A stretch of DNA of 37,683 nt from an uncultured Prevotellaceae bacterium (GTDB taxonomy: Bacteria; Bacteroidota; Bacteroidia; Bacteroidales; Bacteroidaceae), in the NCBI GenBank assembly GCA_900315745.1, contig ONAG01000044.1, positions 1-37,683 of the forward strand, given 5' to 3'. The stretch's first letter is position 1; every line of letters starts with the position of its first letter. This document shows, piece by piece, positions 16,190 through 27,060 of this stretch. Under the pieces are notes generated by a model that was not told the origin of the DNA, did not search any database, and saw nothing but the letters and a program-made list of their open reading frames with translations. A program made the translations under genes and the position numbers.

Positions 16190-17962
16190 TCATTCAGCCA
16201 GTTCGCTCAATTCGAGCCAGCGCATGCTCTTCTCGTCAAGTTCATCGTTGAGGATGGGCAGACGCTTGCTCATTTCCGTAATCTGCTCCACGTCTGACGT
16301 GCCTCCGCAAAGAGCTGCCTCTATCTTCTGCTTCTCTTCTTCCAACTCTGCTATTTCTGTCTCCAAACGGGCAAATTCGGTCTTTTCCTTGTACGTCATC
16401 TTGCGCTTGTCGGCGTTGCGGTATTCGCGCTTTTGACGTTTCTCCTGCTTGTCGTCATCTTTCTGGTCTTCCTTCGAACGAAGGCCGCACCATTCACGAT
16501 ATTGGGTGTAGTTGCCTGGAAAATCTTTTATCACTCCATCTCCTTTGAATACAAGAAGATGGTCAACCACCTTGTCCATGAAGTAGCGGTCGTGGCTTAC
16601 AACTATGACACAGCCAGGGAAATCGGACAGGTATTCTTCGAGTATCTGAAGTGTGGAGATGTCGAGGTCGTTGGTTGGCTCGTCGAGCACAAGGAAATTG
16701 GGATTGCGCATCAATACCGTGCAGAGATAGAGTTTGCGACGCTCTCCACCACTTAGCTTATAGACGTAATTGTATTGTTGCTCGGGACTGAACTGAAAGT
16801 GCTGCAGGAATTGGGAGGCTGAGAAATGACGCCCTCCTCCCAAGTCGATATAGTCGGCAATGTCTCTCACTACATCTATCACTTTCTGTTGTTCGTCGAA
16901 CTGAAGCCCTTCTTGTGAAAAATACCCGAAACGAACTGTCTCGCCAATGTCGAAGCGCCCTGAATCCACTGGTTCCAAACCCAACAGCAACTTGAGGAAT
17001 GTTGACTTGCCTGTGCCGTTGTTGCCCACTATGCCCATCTTCTCAAAACGGGCGAAATTATAGTAGAAATCCTTGAGCATCACCTTGTCGTCGAATGACT
17101 TAGATACATATTGGCATTCGAAAATCTTGCTGCCTATATATACGTTGCTCGATTTCAGGCGCATCTGGCGCTCTTCGATGCGACGCTTGGCACGTTGCTC
17201 CAATTCGTAGAATGCATCCTCGCGATATTTCGCCTTGTGCCCTCGTGCCTGTGGCATGCGGCGCATCCATTCGAGTTCGCGACGGTAGAGGTTGTTGGCA
17301 CGAAGGATTTCTGCTCGCGCCACATCTATGCGATGTTGTCGCTTCTCTAAGTAGTAGGCATAGTTGCCGCGATAGGAGTATATGGTGTGGTCGTCGAGTT
17401 CAAGGATGATGTCGCATACCCTGTCAAGGAAAAAACGGTCGTGTGTCACCATCAGAAGGGTCTTGTTGCCACGAGTGAGGTAGCCCTCCAGCCATTCTAT
17501 CATGTCGAGGTCGAGATGGTTGGTTGGCTCATCGAGTATCAGAAGGTCTGGTTCGGTGAGCAACACATTGGCAAGAGCCACTCGCTTCTGCTGACCACCG
17601 CTCAACTGGCTCATTGGCTGGTTCAAGTCGGATATCTTCAGCTGTGTGAGCACTTGTTTGGCTCTCAACACTTTCTCTGCGTCGCCCTTGTGGTTGAAGC
17701 AAGCGTCAAGCACTGATTCGTCGGGGTTGAAATGCGGCGCTTGTTCCAGATAACCTATGCGGAGATCGCGACGATAGGTTATTTCTCCTTCGTCGTATCC
17801 TTCATGCCCTGTAAGTATGGAGAGAAGGGTGGATTTTCCCACTCCATTCTTTGCCACCAATCCTACATGCTGACCTTCTGCGATGGAGAAGGATATGTGC
17901 TCGAAGAGGGTGAGGGCGCCGAATGTCTTTGTCAGGTTTTGTACGTCGAGGTAGGCATTCAT
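16190..17962 (-). CDS. ABC-F ATPase, Uup-like
   Basis: 590 residues with two ABC domains and no membrane segment. Domain 1 has the Walker A AKNGVGKST (about 37-45), signature LSGGQQKR and Walker B LLILDEPTNHLD. Domain 2 has GNNGTGKST, LSGGERRK and FLVLDEPTNDLD. The linker contains the Uup-type element ELEWMRRMPQARGHKAKY. A C-terminal charged coiled coil (about 515-590) follows, as in Uup. ABC-F proteins act on the ribosome or in DNA-related processes rather than in transport. It is the last gene of the lpx-pbp block, 12 nt after engB. Resistance function is neither indicated nor excluded. Confidence 0.92.
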   Translation of the reverse strand: MNAYLDVQNLTKTFGALTLFEHISFSIAEGQHVGLVAKNGVGKSTLLSILTGHEGYDEGEITYRRDLRIGYLEQAPHFNPDESVLDACFNHKGDAEKVLRAKQVLTQLKISDLNQPMSQLSGGQQKRVALANVLLTEPDLLILDEPTNHLDLDMIEWLEGYLTRGNKTLLMVTHDRFFLDRVCDIILELDDHTIYSYRGNYAYYLEKRQHRIDVARAEILRANNLYRRELEWMRRMPQARGHKAKYREDAFYELEQRAKRRIEERQMRLKSSNVYIGSKIFECQYVSKSFDDKVMLKDFYYNFARFEKMGIVGNNGTGKSTFLKLLLGLEPVDSGRFDIGETVRFGYFSQEGLQFDEQQKVIDVVRDIADYIDLGGGRHFSASQFLQHFQFSPEQQYNYVYKLSGGERRKLYLCTVLMRNPNFLVLDEPTNDLDISTLQILEEYLSDFPGCVIVVSHDRYFMDKVVDHLLVFKGDGVIKDFPGNYTQYREWCGLRSKEDQKDDDKQEKRQKREYRNADKRKMTYKEKTEFARLETEIAELEEEKQKIEAALCGGTSDVEQITEMSKRLPILNDELDEKSMRWLELSELAE

Positions 17963-17974
17963 GAGGGATGGGGC

Positions 17975-18592
17975 TTATTGTTTGGATGCTGTCTGCTGAA
18001 GGTTTTTGTTGATGTTGTCGATATAGTCCAACAGTTCTTCGCGGCCTGCTTTCGACTCGCTGCTCGTTACGAAATATGGTGGCAGCTCTTCCCATGTCTC
18101 ACTGAGTTTGTCCATGTATTTCCTCACGCTTTCCGAGGCTTTTGTTCGAGATAGCTTGTCGGCTTTCGTAAATACGATGGAGAAGGGGATGCCACTGGTG
18201 CCAAGCCAGTTGATGAAATCCAGGTCGATGGCTTGGGGCGCAAGGCGTATGTCGATGAGGACAAAAACGTTGGTGAGTTGCTTGCGCATCAGGATATAGG
18301 AGGATATCATGTTGCTGATTTTCTGTTGCACGCTTTTCGAACGTTTGGCAAAGCCATAGCCTGGGAGGTCAACGAGATACCATTCATTGTTGATGATGAA
18401 ATGGTTTATGAGCAGTGTCTTGCCTGGTGTGGAAGATGTCTTTGCAAGGCTCTTGTGGTTGCAGAGCATGTTTATCAGACTTGATTTGCCTACATTCGAA
18501 CGGCCTATGAAGGCATATTCGTTTTTCGTGTCCTTGGGACATTTCTCTATTGTGGGACTGCTTAGTGTGAAAGCTGCTGTTTTTATTTCCAT
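17975..18592 (-). CDS. engB: Ribosome biogenesis GTPase EngB (YsxC/YihA)
   Basis: 205 residues. The G motifs are in order: G1 GRSNVGKS (30-37), G2 around Thr55 (SSTPGKT), G3 DLPGYG (75-80), G4 TKAD (142-145) and G5 TSSES. This is the exact EngB layout. The GTPase assists late assembly of the large ribosomal subunit and is usually essential. It lies 6 nt after the Pif1-like helicase and 12 nt before the ABC-F gene, inside the minus-strand operon. Confidence 0.95.
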   Translation of the reverse strand: MEIKTAAFTLSSPTIEKCPKDTKNEYAFIGRSNVGKSSLINMLCNHKSLAKTSSTPGKTLLINHFIINNEWYLVDLPGYGFAKRSKSVQQKISNMISSYILMRKQLTNVFVLIDIRLAPQAIDLDFINWLGTSGIPFSIVFTKADKLSRTKASESVRKYMDKLSETWEELPPYFVTSSESKAGREELLDYIDNINKNLQQTASKQ

Positions 18593-18598
18593 GATGTC

Positions 18599-20344
18599 TT
18601 ATGATTTTTTGTTGTTTTTTTCCAGTTTCTTTATTCTGCGTTGTGGCTCTCTTGCTTCGGGGTAAAGCTCCAGTGCCTTGCGGTAGTTGGACAATGCGGC
18701 GTCGGGCATACCTTCGTGCTCGCATTCTTTGCCCATCAACGTGTATTCTGCTGCCAGTTTCTGAAGAAAAGCCATTTGGCGGTTCTTCTCTTTGCGCAAC
18801 TCTTCGTTTTCCTTGCGAAGGGAGAGCAGTTGGTTGAGTTTCATGCGGATGAAGCGCTTGGGGAGAGGCTTCTCGATGTCGTACCTATGGTGGATTGCCT
18901 TGAAGAAGTTGTCGAGAAAGCCATCAGCGTCGTTGGCATCGAGAGCTACTAATGCATCGTGGTATTCCTTGTCCGCCATGGAGGTCTCCAAGGCGGTCCT
19001 GATGGCTCTTTCGTCGTTGTAGTGGCGTGAGAATTTCACCACTTCTGGCCTAACGAAGATGTCGCTCATGCGTATGGGCTCTTTCAGGCAAATGCCTTCA
19101 AGTGACTGGCAGCGGGATAGTGCAACATAAGTCTGACCTCCTGCAAAGGCTCCTCCCGAGAGGTCGATGTTCACGTGGCTGAACGTGAGGCCTTGGCTCT
19201 TGTGGATGGTTATTGCCCATGCCAGACGGAGGGGAAATTGCACGAAACGGCCTATCTCCTCTTCTTCTATCTTCTCTTCCTTTTCGTTGTATGTGTAGCG
19301 CATGTTGCTCCAGATGTCGCGCGTCACGTCGTATTCATCGCCTCCATCGGTCTGCACTGTGAGTATCTCTTCGCCTTCATCGTCGGTGTCGATGCCTGTG
19401 ACGATGCCCAATGTGCCGTTCACCCATCGCCGCTCCATGTCGTTCTTTACGAATATCACTTGCGCTCCCACTTTTAAGTCAAGTTGCATGGAGGTGGGCA
19501 GGCTGTTTGCTGGGAAGTCACCGGTAATCTCACCATTGAGGGTCACGATGTCGCCAGGGAGCATGCCCAAGTGTTGTTCGTTGATGTAATCTACCGTGTC
19601 GCGGCGTGTGGATAAGGTGATGGATAGTCCATCATCAGTCTTTTCCTTCCCCACTTGCATGTTTAGTTGGGAAAGTTCTCTTGAAGAAAGTGCGTTTACC
19701 CGTATGTGGTCGAGTATGCTGATGAACGAGGCGTCGTTTTGGCGATAGACCTTGTTGAGTTCTATGCTTGCCAACGGCAGTTCCCTGAACACTCTTGCGT
19801 CGAAAAAGAACAACGATGGATAGTAGGGGCGGAGCAATTGCCGCTCGTCTTCTTTCACCACAGGCTCAAGTTGGAAGATGTCGCCTACCAGGAGCATCTG
19901 TTTTCCACCGAACGGGACATGGAGCCTGCGGGTGTAGATGCGCAGTACCTTGTCTATGAAGTCGATGATGTCGGCACGCACCATGCTTATCTCATCTATG
20001 ATGATGAGTTCCACGTCGCGGATAATCTTTCGCTTCTCCCCAGTGTATTTCAACGTTTCGCGTATGTTGCGCTCGTTGAATTGGCTGTCATTTGGTAGAA
20101 GAGGATGGAATGGTATCTTGAAAAAGCTGTGCAGAGTGTTGCCGCCTACATTGATTGCGGCTATGCCTGTGGGGGCGAGCACCACGTGTTTTTTTTTTGT
20201 TGTAGCACAAACATGGCGCAGGAAAGTGGATTTTCCTGTACCTGCTTTCCCTGTCAGAAACAGACTGTGGTTGGTATATTGCACAATCTGAAGTGCTTTG
20301 GAAAATTCTGGGTTGCTTGTGTCTATGGTGCTGCGCTTGTCCAT
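18599..20344 (-). CDS. Pif1/RecD-like SF1 DNA helicase with C-terminal TPR-like tail
   Basis: 581 residues. Walker A GKAGTGKST (32-40), motif Ia LAPTGIAAINVGG, Walker B IIIDEISM (114-121), motif III LLVGDIFQLEPV and the late AITIHKSQGLTF and YVALSRC motifs define a Pif1-family 5'-3' helicase. The last 150 residues add a helical segment with a TPR-like unit (YRKALELYPEAREPQ) ending in a lysine-rich tail. Pif1-type enzymes unwind forked DNA and G-quadruplexes; that role is inferred from the family. The gene is 24 nt downstream of the PBP gene and part of the same operon. Confidence 0.9.
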   Translation of the reverse strand: MDKRSTIDTSNPEFSKALQIVQYTNHSLFLTGKAGTGKSTFLRHVCATTKKKHVVLAPTGIAAINVGGNTLHSFFKIPFHPLLPNDSQFNERNIRETLKYTGEKRKIIRDVELIIIDEISMVRADIIDFIDKVLRIYTRRLHVPFGGKQMLLVGDIFQLEPVVKEDERQLLRPYYPSLFFFDARVFRELPLASIELNKVYRQNDASFISILDHIRVNALSSRELSQLNMQVGKEKTDDGLSITLSTRRDTVDYINEQHLGMLPGDIVTLNGEITGDFPANSLPTSMQLDLKVGAQVIFVKNDMERRWVNGTLGIVTGIDTDDEGEEILTVQTDGGDEYDVTRDIWSNMRYTYNEKEEKIEEEEIGRFVQFPLRLAWAITIHKSQGLTFSHVNIDLSGGAFAGGQTYVALSRCQSLEGICLKEPIRMSDIFVRPEVVKFSRHYNDERAIRTALETSMADKEYHDALVALDANDADGFLDNFFKAIHHRYDIEKPLPKRFIRMKLNQLLSLRKENEELRKEKNRQMAFLQKLAAEYTLMGKECEHEGMPDAALSNYRKALELYPEAREPQRRIKKLEKNNKKS

Positions 20345-20368
20345 TGTTGGGATGCAATGGGATGTTTG

Positions 20369-22810
20369 TCACTGGAAAATGAATTCAGGACCTTTTTCCG
20401 GTACGTATATTTCAGGCTCTCGGGGTGGCGAATCGTTTTCGTTGGGTATCGGGTTCCCTTCTATGTCAAGATTTCCCGACTCACCATCTTCTTCGGTGTC
20501 TGTTGATGTTGATGCTTGTTGTTTTCTTGGAGTCTTTGGAGTGCAGATGTATGAATCTATGTTGATGTCTTCGCCGGGCGGGATGGTGAAGCGGCTCCTG
20601 TATTTGATGAAGTCGTTGTCAAGCATCACGGATAGCAGGAATTTACCGCAGATGGGCAGGGCGGTGTAGGCACCTTGTCCGTAGTGGGGTGTGCGGAAAT
20701 GTATTTGGCGGTATTCTCCTCCCACCCAGGCACCACATACAAGTTGTGGGGTCAAGGCGATGAACCAACCGTCGGCGGCATTGTTGGATGTGCCTGTCTT
20801 GCCTCCCACGTCGGTCTTCATCCAATAGCCCAAATATTGGCGCAAACCACGGGACGTGCCTTCTTGAACCCCGTTCAGCAGCATCTGTTGCATCAGGAAG
20901 GCTGTCTTGTAGGGCAAGGCGCGCGGACAGTCGGTTGGACCCTCGTAGATCAGGTCGCCATCGCTGTTGAGTATGCGTGTCACCATTACTGGTTCATGGT
21001 GCAGTCCGTTGTTTGCCACCGTGCAATAGGCATTTACCATTTCGAGGAGGTTGACATCCGAAGAGCCCAGTATCGTGGAAGGATGGGTGTCGAGCTTGCT
21101 CTTGATGCCCATGTCATGTGCTGTCTTTATCACGTTCTTCAGACCCATTTCCACACCAAGACGCACGGCAACAGAGTTGATGCTGCTGGCAAACGCACGC
21201 TTCAGCTGAATGGAGTCGCCTGAGAATGTCTTGCTGGCATTGCTCGGTATCCATGGCTTGTCGGTGTGCTCGATAGAGTCATATACAGGCACTGTCACAG
21301 GCTCGTCGCGACGTTTGTCACAAGGCACAAGACCTTGGTTCATTGCCTCGGTATAGACAAACAACTTGAAGGTGGAACCTGGCTGGTGCATGGCATTTGC
21401 CTTGTCGTATTGCCATGTGTCGTAATCCACATCACCCACCCATGCCAAGACTGCTCCTGTTTGTGGCTCCATAGCTACCATGCCTGCATGGAGGAAGCGC
21501 ATCATCGTGCGAAGAGAGTCCAAGGTGCTCATTTCTGCCTCATACCCGCCGTGGGCATAGTCGAACAGTCTTACTTTGTGCGGCAGGTTCAGGTAATGTT
21601 TGATAGAGTCTTCGTTGTCTTTGTATTTCTCTTTCAAATATTTATATACTGGCAGGCTCTCAGCCTTCTCTTCTACGAAATTGGGTATCACATTGCCTTT
21701 TTCGTCGCGCCAAGGCTCATGACCTCCCCAGTCGGAGTCGAAACGCTGCTGGAGCACCTTCATCTGACTCAGAACGGCTTTTTCGGCATATTCCTGTATC
21801 TTCGTGTTTAGAGTGGTGTATATTTTCAGACCTGCTGTGTATAGGTCAACTCCCTCTCTCTTGCACCAGTCTTTCAGATTGTCTTCCACAGCATGCTTGA
21901 AATATGCATTCTGACCTTTTTCTCCTGTGTCGAAGGTTACTGTGAGTGGGGTGGGGGTGGCGGCTAACTGCTCGTATTCTTGCCTGCTCAGATGGTTGTT
22001 CTTCACCATTAGCGACATCACCACATTCCTGCGATTGTGGCTGTTCTCTGGATTGGATATGGGATTGTAAATGGTCGTGGCTTTTAAAATGCCTACCAAT
22101 ACTGCAGATTGGTCGGTGGTCAATTCTGATGGGGTGGTGTTGAAGTAGGTCTTGCTGGCTGTCTTTATGCCAAAACAGTTGCTGCCGAAGTCAACAGTGT
22201 TGGCATACATCGTGAGAATCTCTTCTTTCGTATATACCATTTCTATCTTGGTTGCCATGATCCATTCCTTGCTCTTCACTATCAACATGCGGAAGGCGGG
22301 GATGTCGCTGAGAATCCCTGTAGAGGCTTGGCTCCTCATGCGGAACATGTTTTTTGCCAACTGCTGGGTGATTGTTGATGCGCCTCGGGCTTCATGGTGA
22401 ACAACAGCATCCTTGAGCGCGCCCAAAAGACCATGGAAATCTATGCCGCGGTGATTGAAAAAACGTTCGTCTTCCGTATCGATGAGGGCATTCCAGAATA
22501 CGGGTGCCACATCCTCGTATTTCACTGGACTGCGGTTCTCGTTGAAAAACTTGCCTATCAGCTTGCCATCTGAACTATATACTTCGGAAGCAACATTTGA
22601 GGGAGGGTGCTTGATTTCGTAAAAGCCTGGCGTATGCCCAAAAAGGCCAAGAAAATTAATGTCAACCGCGCCAAAATAGACAAGGGTGAAAATGATGAAG
22701 GATACAACACCCGATGCCAGCTTCACATACCAGCGACGGCCTTTGTATAGATGCACATACCAAGAAACTATGCGCTTGAATGGGTATATGATCCATTTCA
22801 ATATCCTCAT
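20369..22810 (-). CDS. Class A penicillin-binding protein (PBP1A-like transglycosylase/transpeptidase)
   Basis: 813 residues. A single N-terminal membrane anchor lies at about 32-48. The GT51 transglycosylase domain has the catalytic glutamate Glu113 in [12 protein letters not shown] and a second, Glu197, in [15 protein letters not shown]. The transpeptidase domain has Ser479-T-F-Lys482, Ser543-I-Asn545 and Lys671-Thr-Gly. The tail (760-813) is acidic and proline-rich and of low complexity. The enzyme polymerises and crosslinks peptidoglycan in the periplasm. Its ATG overlaps the miaA stop as ATGA (22810-22807), so translation is probably coupled. The role is well supported. Confidence 0.95.
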   Translation of the reverse strand: MRILKWIIYPFKRIVSWYVHLYKGRRWYVKLASGVVSFIIFTLVYFGAVDINFLGLFGHTPGFYEIKHPPSNVASEVYSSDGKLIGKFFNENRSPVKYEDVAPVFWNALIDTEDERFFNHRGIDFHGLLGALKDAVVHHEARGASTITQQLAKNMFRMRSQASTGILSDIPAFRMLIVKSKEWIMATKIEMVYTKEEILTMYANTVDFGSNCFGIKTASKTYFNTTPSELTTDQSAVLVGILKATTIYNPISNPENSHNRRNVVMSLMVKNNHLSRQEYEQLAATPTPLTVTFDTGEKGQNAYFKHAVEDNLKDWCKREGVDLYTAGLKIYTTLNTKIQEYAEKAVLSQMKVLQQRFDSDWGGHEPWRDEKGNVIPNFVEEKAESLPVYKYLKEKYKDNEDSIKHYLNLPHKVRLFDYAHGGYEAEMSTLDSLRTMMRFLHAGMVAMEPQTGAVLAWVGDVDYDTWQYDKANAMHQPGSTFKLFVYTEAMNQGLVPCDKRRDEPVTVPVYDSIEHTDKPWIPSNASKTFSGDSIQLKRAFASSINSVAVRLGVEMGLKNVIKTAHDMGIKSKLDTHPSTILGSSDVNLLEMVNAYCTVANNGLHHEPVMVTRILNSDGDLIYEGPTDCPRALPYKTAFLMQQMLLNGVQEGTSRGLRQYLGYWMKTDVGGKTGTSNNAADGWFIALTPQLVCGAWVGGEYRQIHFRTPHYGQGAYTALPICGKFLLSVMLDNDFIKYRSRFTIPPGEDINIDSYICTPKTPRKQQASTSTDTEEDGESGNLDIEGNPIPNENDSPPREPEIYVPEKGPEFIFQ

Positions 22811-23745
22811 GTCTTTATCTTTTTGGATGATGAGCCTTTGGCTTTGATTTGTTCGTCTATGTATGCCAGTATGGATTCTTCTTCTTCAGGATGGAACCAT
22901 CTGATTGAGGTGTCGCGCTTCAGCCATGTCAGTTGCTTCCTGCAATATCTGCGTGTGTTGCCTTGGATGCGCTCCACTGCCTCAGACAGAGTGCAGCGTC
23001 CTTCAAGATATTCAAACATCTCGCGGTAGCCTACCGTGTTGAGTGAATTGGCTCCCTTGTATTGATAGACTTTACGCACTTCTTCCTCCAAACCGTCGGC
23101 TATCATTTGTTCTACCCTGTGGTTTATGCGGTCGTACAGCTCGCTGCGGTCGCGGTTCAGACCTATCTTCACTATGGAGAAATCACGGGACTTCAAGGCG
23201 CTTTTCCTGAACGACGTGTATGTGGTTCCTGTCATGTAGCATATCTCCAATGCATGCACCACGCGGCGTGTGTTTTTCCTGTCCACAATCTGATAGTAGG
23301 ATGGGTCGAGCACGCGCAACTCTTCCACCAAACGTTCCAATCCCTCTGATTCCAAACGGTGTTTCAGCAGACTGCGGGTCTCTTCGTCAACGGTGGGTAT
23401 GTCGTCGATGCCTTTGCATACGGCATCTATATACATCATGCTTCCACCCGACATCAATGCATGGGGCATGATGGACAATTCACCCGGGGGCAACAGGAGC
23501 GATAGCACGTCTTGTTCAAATTTCGAGGCACTATAGTAATCGCTCAAGTGAAGATTGCCTACAAAGTAGTGCTTTACCTCTCTTTGCTGAATGGCTGTGG
23601 GTGCGGCGGTGCCTATGGGGATTTCGGCAAACATCTGCCTTGAGTCGGCGTTGATGATGGGCACTCCCAAATGGCGGGCAAGGCGGAGGGTGATGTCGGT
23701 CTTGCCAACAGCTGTAGGTCCTGTTACCACAAAGAGCGTGTCCAT
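22807..23745 (-). CDS. miaA: tRNA dimethylallyltransferase MiaA
   Basis: 312 residues. The P-loop GPTAVGKT is at 9-16, the DSRQ motif at 34-37 and the PIGTAAP motif at 43-49, followed by [10 protein letters not shown] and the C-terminal [17 protein letters not shown]. The enzyme transfers a dimethylallyl group to A37 of tRNAs that read UNN codons. It is 13 nt after lpxA and overlaps the PBP gene by 4 nt. Its place in a lipid A/peptidoglycan operon is a matter of gene order, not of pathway. Confidence 0.96.
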   Translation of the reverse strand: MDTLFVVTGPTAVGKTDITLRLARHLGVPIINADSRQMFAEIPIGTAAPTAIQQREVKHYFVGNLHLSDYYSASKFEQDVLSLLLPPGELSIMPHALMSGGSMMYIDAVCKGIDDIPTVDEETRSLLKHRLESEGLERLVEELRVLDPSYYQIVDRKNTRRVVHALEICYMTGTTYTSFRKSALKSRDFSIVKIGLNRDRSELYDRINHRVEQMIADGLEEEVRKVYQYKGANSLNTVGYREMFEYLEGRCTLSEAVERIQGNTRRYCRKQLTWLKRDTSIRWFHPEEEESILAYIDEQIKAKGSSSKKIKT

Positions 23746-23758
23746 GACAGTGCCGGGA

Positions 23759-24529
23759 TTACCTTAAGATACCGCGTTTTGAACTCTCCACAAAATTGAT
23801 GATGTACTTTATTTCATCGGTTTCGGGCAATTCGGTCTTGATGGCTTCCAGACCTTCTGCCATCACTCCTTTTGAATAGAGCAGGCGATAGGCGTTGTGG
23901 ATGAGGTCTATGGCTTCCTTGCTGAAACCACGACGGCGAAGTCCTACAAGGTTCATGCCGCAGAAGTGGGCGGGTTCCTTGCCTACGATAATATAGGGTG
24001 GCACGTCCATGCTGAAACGGGTGCCGCCTTGAATCATCACGTATCCACCTACATGGCAGAACTGATGCACCAGTACGGTTGCACTTATTATGGCATTGTC
24101 ATCTACCACCACCTCACCGGCAAACTTGGTGGAGTTGCCGATAATCAGGTTATTGCCTAAAATACAGTCATGGGCGACGTGGACATTTTCCATCAATAGA
24201 CAGTTGTTGCCAATCTTTGTGGTGCCTTTCGACGCTGTACCGCGTGAAATGTTGGTGCACTCACGGATGCTGTTGTTGTTGCCTATCTCACAAATCGTGT
24301 CTTCGCCTTTGAATTTCAGGTCTTGTGGCTTGGCTGAGATGCTTGCTCCTGCAAAGAACTCATTGCCATTGCCTATTCGCGCTCCATAGTTGATTGTGAC
24401 GCTATTCTGAAGCACGTTGTTGTCGCCAATGACCGTATTGCGGTCTATATAGCAAAATGGGCCTATGATGTTGTTGTCTCCCATCTTGGCTTCGGGATGA
24501 ACGTAGGCCATGGGGCTTATTTGGTTCAT
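23759..24529 (-). CDS. lpxA: UDP-N-acetylglucosamine O-acyltransferase LpxA
   Basis: 256 residues built of hexapeptide repeats (a left-handed beta-helix) with the LpxA C-terminal helical domain. The catalytic histidine lies in ENVHVAHDC (His120, aligned by motif with the known family histidine), and [13 protein letters not shown] and [20 protein letters not shown] are also present. It adds the first acyl chain to UDP-GlcNAc in lipid A synthesis in the cytosol. It is 61 nt after lpxC-fabZ and before miaA, so that lpxD, lpxC-fabZ and lpxA form the pathway block. Confidence 0.96.
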   Translation of the reverse strand: MNQISPMAYVHPEAKMGDNNIIGPFCYIDRNTVIGDNNVLQNSVTINYGARIGNGNEFFAGASISAKPQDLKFKGEDTICEIGNNNSIRECTNISRGTASKGTTKIGNNCLLMENVHVAHDCILGNNLIIGNSTKFAGEVVVDDNAIISATVLVHQFCHVGGYVMIQGGTRFSMDVPPYIIVGKEPAHFCGMNLVGLRRRGFSKEAIDLIHNAYRLLYSKGVMAEGLEAIKTELPETDEIKYIINFVESSKRGILR

Positions 24530-24590
24530 GATTCGCTTGTTTTGATTAAATTATTGATAGTTTGTCTGTCTGGAAAAGTCTATGTGTGTC

Positions 24591-25976
24591 TTATTTGTTC
24601 TTCACTATCTGTGCGGTGAATGTGGCTTCTGCCACCACATGGTCGCCTACAAACATGTATCCTTTCATCGAACTGATGCCATGACGCACGGGGTTCAACA
24701 ATTCCACTTTAAATAATAATGTGTCGCCAGGAACGATTTTCTGGCGGAATTTCACATCGTCTATCTTCATGAAATATGTTGACCAACGCTCAGGCTCCTC
24801 AAGTGTGTTGAGCACGAGGAGTCCGCCACATTGTGCCATGGCTTCCACCATCAGCACGCCTGGCATCACCGGCTCCTGGGGGAAATGCCCCTGGAAGAAT
24901 GGCTCGTTGGAGGTGACGTTTTTCACGCCTACAATATAGTTTGGACCAAGTTCTATGACCTTGTCAACCAACTGCATGGGGTAGCGGTGGGGGAGCAACT
25001 CGCGGATGCGGTTGTTGTCCATCACTGGTGTCTCGTTGGGGTCGTAGATGGGAGCTTGTATCTCATGCTTGCGTATCTCACGACGCATCAGGCGGGCAAA
25101 CTTGTTGTTTATAGTATGGCCCGGACGGGTGGCAATGATTCTACCTTTGATGGGCTTGCCTATGAGTGCCATGTCACCAACAATGTCGAGTAGCTTGTGG
25201 CGTGTACACTCGTTGTCCCACATAAGGGGCTTGGGTTGGATATATCCCATCTTGGTTGCATCCATGTGGGGCACTTTCAATAGGTCTGCCAACTTGTCAA
25301 GCTGTTCTTGGGATATCTGCTTCTCGTATATCACGATGGCATTTTCCATGTCGCCGCCCTTGATGAGATTGGCATGCAACAGGGGCTCAATGTCGCGAAC
25401 GAAGACAAAGGTGCGCGCGGGTGCCACTTCTTTCTCAAACTTGTTGATGTTGTCGAGGGTTGCAAATTGGCTGCTGATGAATTTGGACTGGAAAGAACAC
25501 ATCACCGTGATGCTGAAACTGTCATCAGGCAGGATGGTTATGCACGAACCAGTTGCATCATCCCTCACTTCTATCTTGTGACGGATTATGTAGTAGTCCT
25601 TGGGAGCGTTCTGCTCCTCTATGCCTACCTTGTTGATGCTGTCCACATATATTGCGGCACTACCGTCGAGAATGGGGAATTCAGGACCGTTGACCTGGAT
25701 GAGGCAGTTGTCTATGCCAAGGGCATAAAGGGCAGCTAAACCATGTTCCACGGTGGACACCCTCACTTCATTGTCGCAAAGCACCGTGCCTCGCTGTGTG
25801 TCGGTGACGCGTTCTGCTATCGCGTCTATTATTGGATGCCCGTCAAGGTCGATACGTTGAATCTTGATGCCTGTGTTCTCAGGCGCTGGGTTGAAAGTCA
25901 CTGTGAGGTTGAGACCTGTATGGAGGCCTTTGCCGAACAATGAAAAACTGCCTTTGAGAGTCCTTTGCTTATTCAT
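24591..25976 (-). CDS. lpxC-fabZ: Bifunctional LpxC deacetylase / FabZ dehydratase
   Basis: 461 residues. The LpxC part (about 1-315) has Glu77-His78 (VEHG), His260-x3-Asp264 (HKLLD) and His287 (RPGH), covering the zinc and catalytic residues. The FabZ part (about 322-461) has His364 in [12 protein letters not shown] and Glu378 in VEAMAQ. The fusion is known from Bacteroidetes. LpxC removes the acetyl group in the committed lipid A step, and FabZ dehydrates 3-hydroxyacyl-ACP; both draw on the same hydroxyacyl-ACP pool. The start overlaps the lpxD stop by 8 nt. This is a solid taxonomic marker. Confidence 0.97.
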   Translation of the reverse strand: MNKQRTLKGSFSLFGKGLHTGLNLTVTFNPAPENTGIKIQRIDLDGHPIIDAIAERVTDTQRGTVLCDNEVRVSTVEHGLAALYALGIDNCLIQVNGPEFPILDGSAAIYVDSINKVGIEEQNAPKDYYIIRHKIEVRDDATGSCITILPDDSFSITVMCSFQSKFISSQFATLDNINKFEKEVAPARTFVFVRDIEPLLHANLIKGGDMENAIVIYEKQISQEQLDKLADLLKVPHMDATKMGYIQPKPLMWDNECTRHKLLDIVGDMALIGKPIKGRIIATRPGHTINNKFARLMRREIRKHEIQAPIYDPNETPVMDNNRIRELLPHRYPMQLVDKVIELGPNYIVGVKNVTSNEPFFQGHFPQEPVMPGVLMVEAMAQCGGLLVLNTLEEPERWSTYFMKIDDVKFRQKIVPGDTLLFKVELLNPVRHGISSMKGYMFVGDHVVAEATFTAQIVKNK

Positions 25977-27015
25977 TGGATTCTATTTTTTGCTTTATTT
26001 CTTGTATTTCTTTCTGCAATTGGTTCACTTGCTTGTATATTTCCGGCAAGCGGCGACTGATGGCTGCTTGCTTGAAGAATGAGCGTGGTTGTTGTGGTGG
26101 CGTGCCTATGAGTGTCTGGTTGCTGTCGATGCTGCCATTGGCACCCGACTGTGCTCCAAGCATCACCTTGTCGCCAATGGTGATGTGACCGGCAACGCCT
26201 ACCTGACCGCCAAACATGCACCATTCTCCTACCTTGGTGCTGCCGGCTACACCCACTTGGGCTGACATCACGGTATTGGAGCCTATGTCGGTGTTGTGGG
26301 CTATCTGAACCAAGTTGTCGAGCTTCACTCCCTTGCGCACGTAAGTGCTTCCCATGGTCGAGCGGTCCACGCACGTGTTGGCTCCTATCTCTACATCGTC
26401 CTCTATCGTCACAATACCTATCTGAGGTATCTTGTCGTAACCGTCGGCATTGGGGGCAAAGCCGAAGCCGTCGGCTCCTATCACGCTGCCAGCATGCAGT
26501 GTGACGCGATTGCCAAGTCTGCATCCGTGATATATTGTGGCATGGGGATATATGATGCAGTCGTTGCCCACTTCCACGCCATCACCTATGTAGGCATTGG
26601 GGTAGATTTGGCAACCAGGACCTATTGTCACTCCTTCTCCGATATAGGAGAATGCACCCACATAACAGTTCTCCCCAACCTTGGCGGTGGGCGATATGAA
26701 TGCCAACGGGTTGATGCCGGTCTTCTTGGGCTTCATCGACTCGTAGAATTGAAGGAGCTTGGCTACTGTCTCATAAGCGTTGGGCACACGTATGAGGGTG
26801 GTGGCTACGGATTGCTCCAATTCGAGGTCATCGTTCACCAGCACTATGCTTGCCTTGGTGTCATAAAGATAATGGGTGTATTTGGGATTCGACAAAAAAG
26901 TGATGGAGCCTTCCTTGCCTTCTTCTATCTTGCAGAATGAACTGACTTTCGCATCAGGATTGCCTTCTATGCGCCCTCCTGCTAATTCTGCTATTTGGCT
27001 TGCTGTAAATTCCAT
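25969..27015 (-). CDS. lpxD: UDP-3-O-acylglucosamine N-acyltransferase LpxD
   Basis: 348 residues. An N-terminal uridine-binding domain (1-100) is followed by a long hexapeptide-repeat helix with the catalytic histidine His240 in [10 protein letters not shown], and by a C-terminal coiled-coil helix (about 325-348, [20 protein letters not shown]). It adds the second acyl chain in lipid A synthesis. It is first behind a promoter at 27042-27049, and its stop overlaps the lpxC-fabZ start. Confidence 0.96.
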   Translation of the reverse strand: MEFTASQIAELAGGRIEGNPDAKVSSFCKIEEGKEGSITFLSNPKYTHYLYDTKASIVLVNDDLELEQSVATTLIRVPNAYETVAKLLQFYESMKPKKTGINPLAFISPTAKVGENCYVGAFSYIGEGVTIGPGCQIYPNAYIGDGVEVGNDCIIYPHATIYHGCRLGNRVTLHAGSVIGADGFGFAPNADGYDKIPQIGIVTIEDDVEIGANTCVDRSTMGSTYVRKGVKLDNLVQIAHNTDIGSNTVMSAQVGVAGSTKVGEWCMFGGQVGVAGHITIGDKVMLGAQSGANGSIDSNQTLIGTPPQQPRSFFKQAAISRRLPEIYKQVNQLQKEIQEIKQKIESNE

Positions 27016-27041
27016 GTTTTTGATGTGTAGTTGTAAGATTG

Positions 27042-27049
27042 CAAAGATA
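27042..27049 (-). promoter_or_regulatory. Candidate promoter -7 box of the lpx operon
   Basis: The minus strand reads TATCTTTG (TAnnTTTG) in the 45-nt gap between the HD gene stop (27061) and lpxD. It suggests that lpxD through the ABC-F gene can be transcribed apart from the upstream genes. A clean -33 box is not visible. Confidence 0.55.
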
Positions 27050-27060
27050 CGATTATTTTT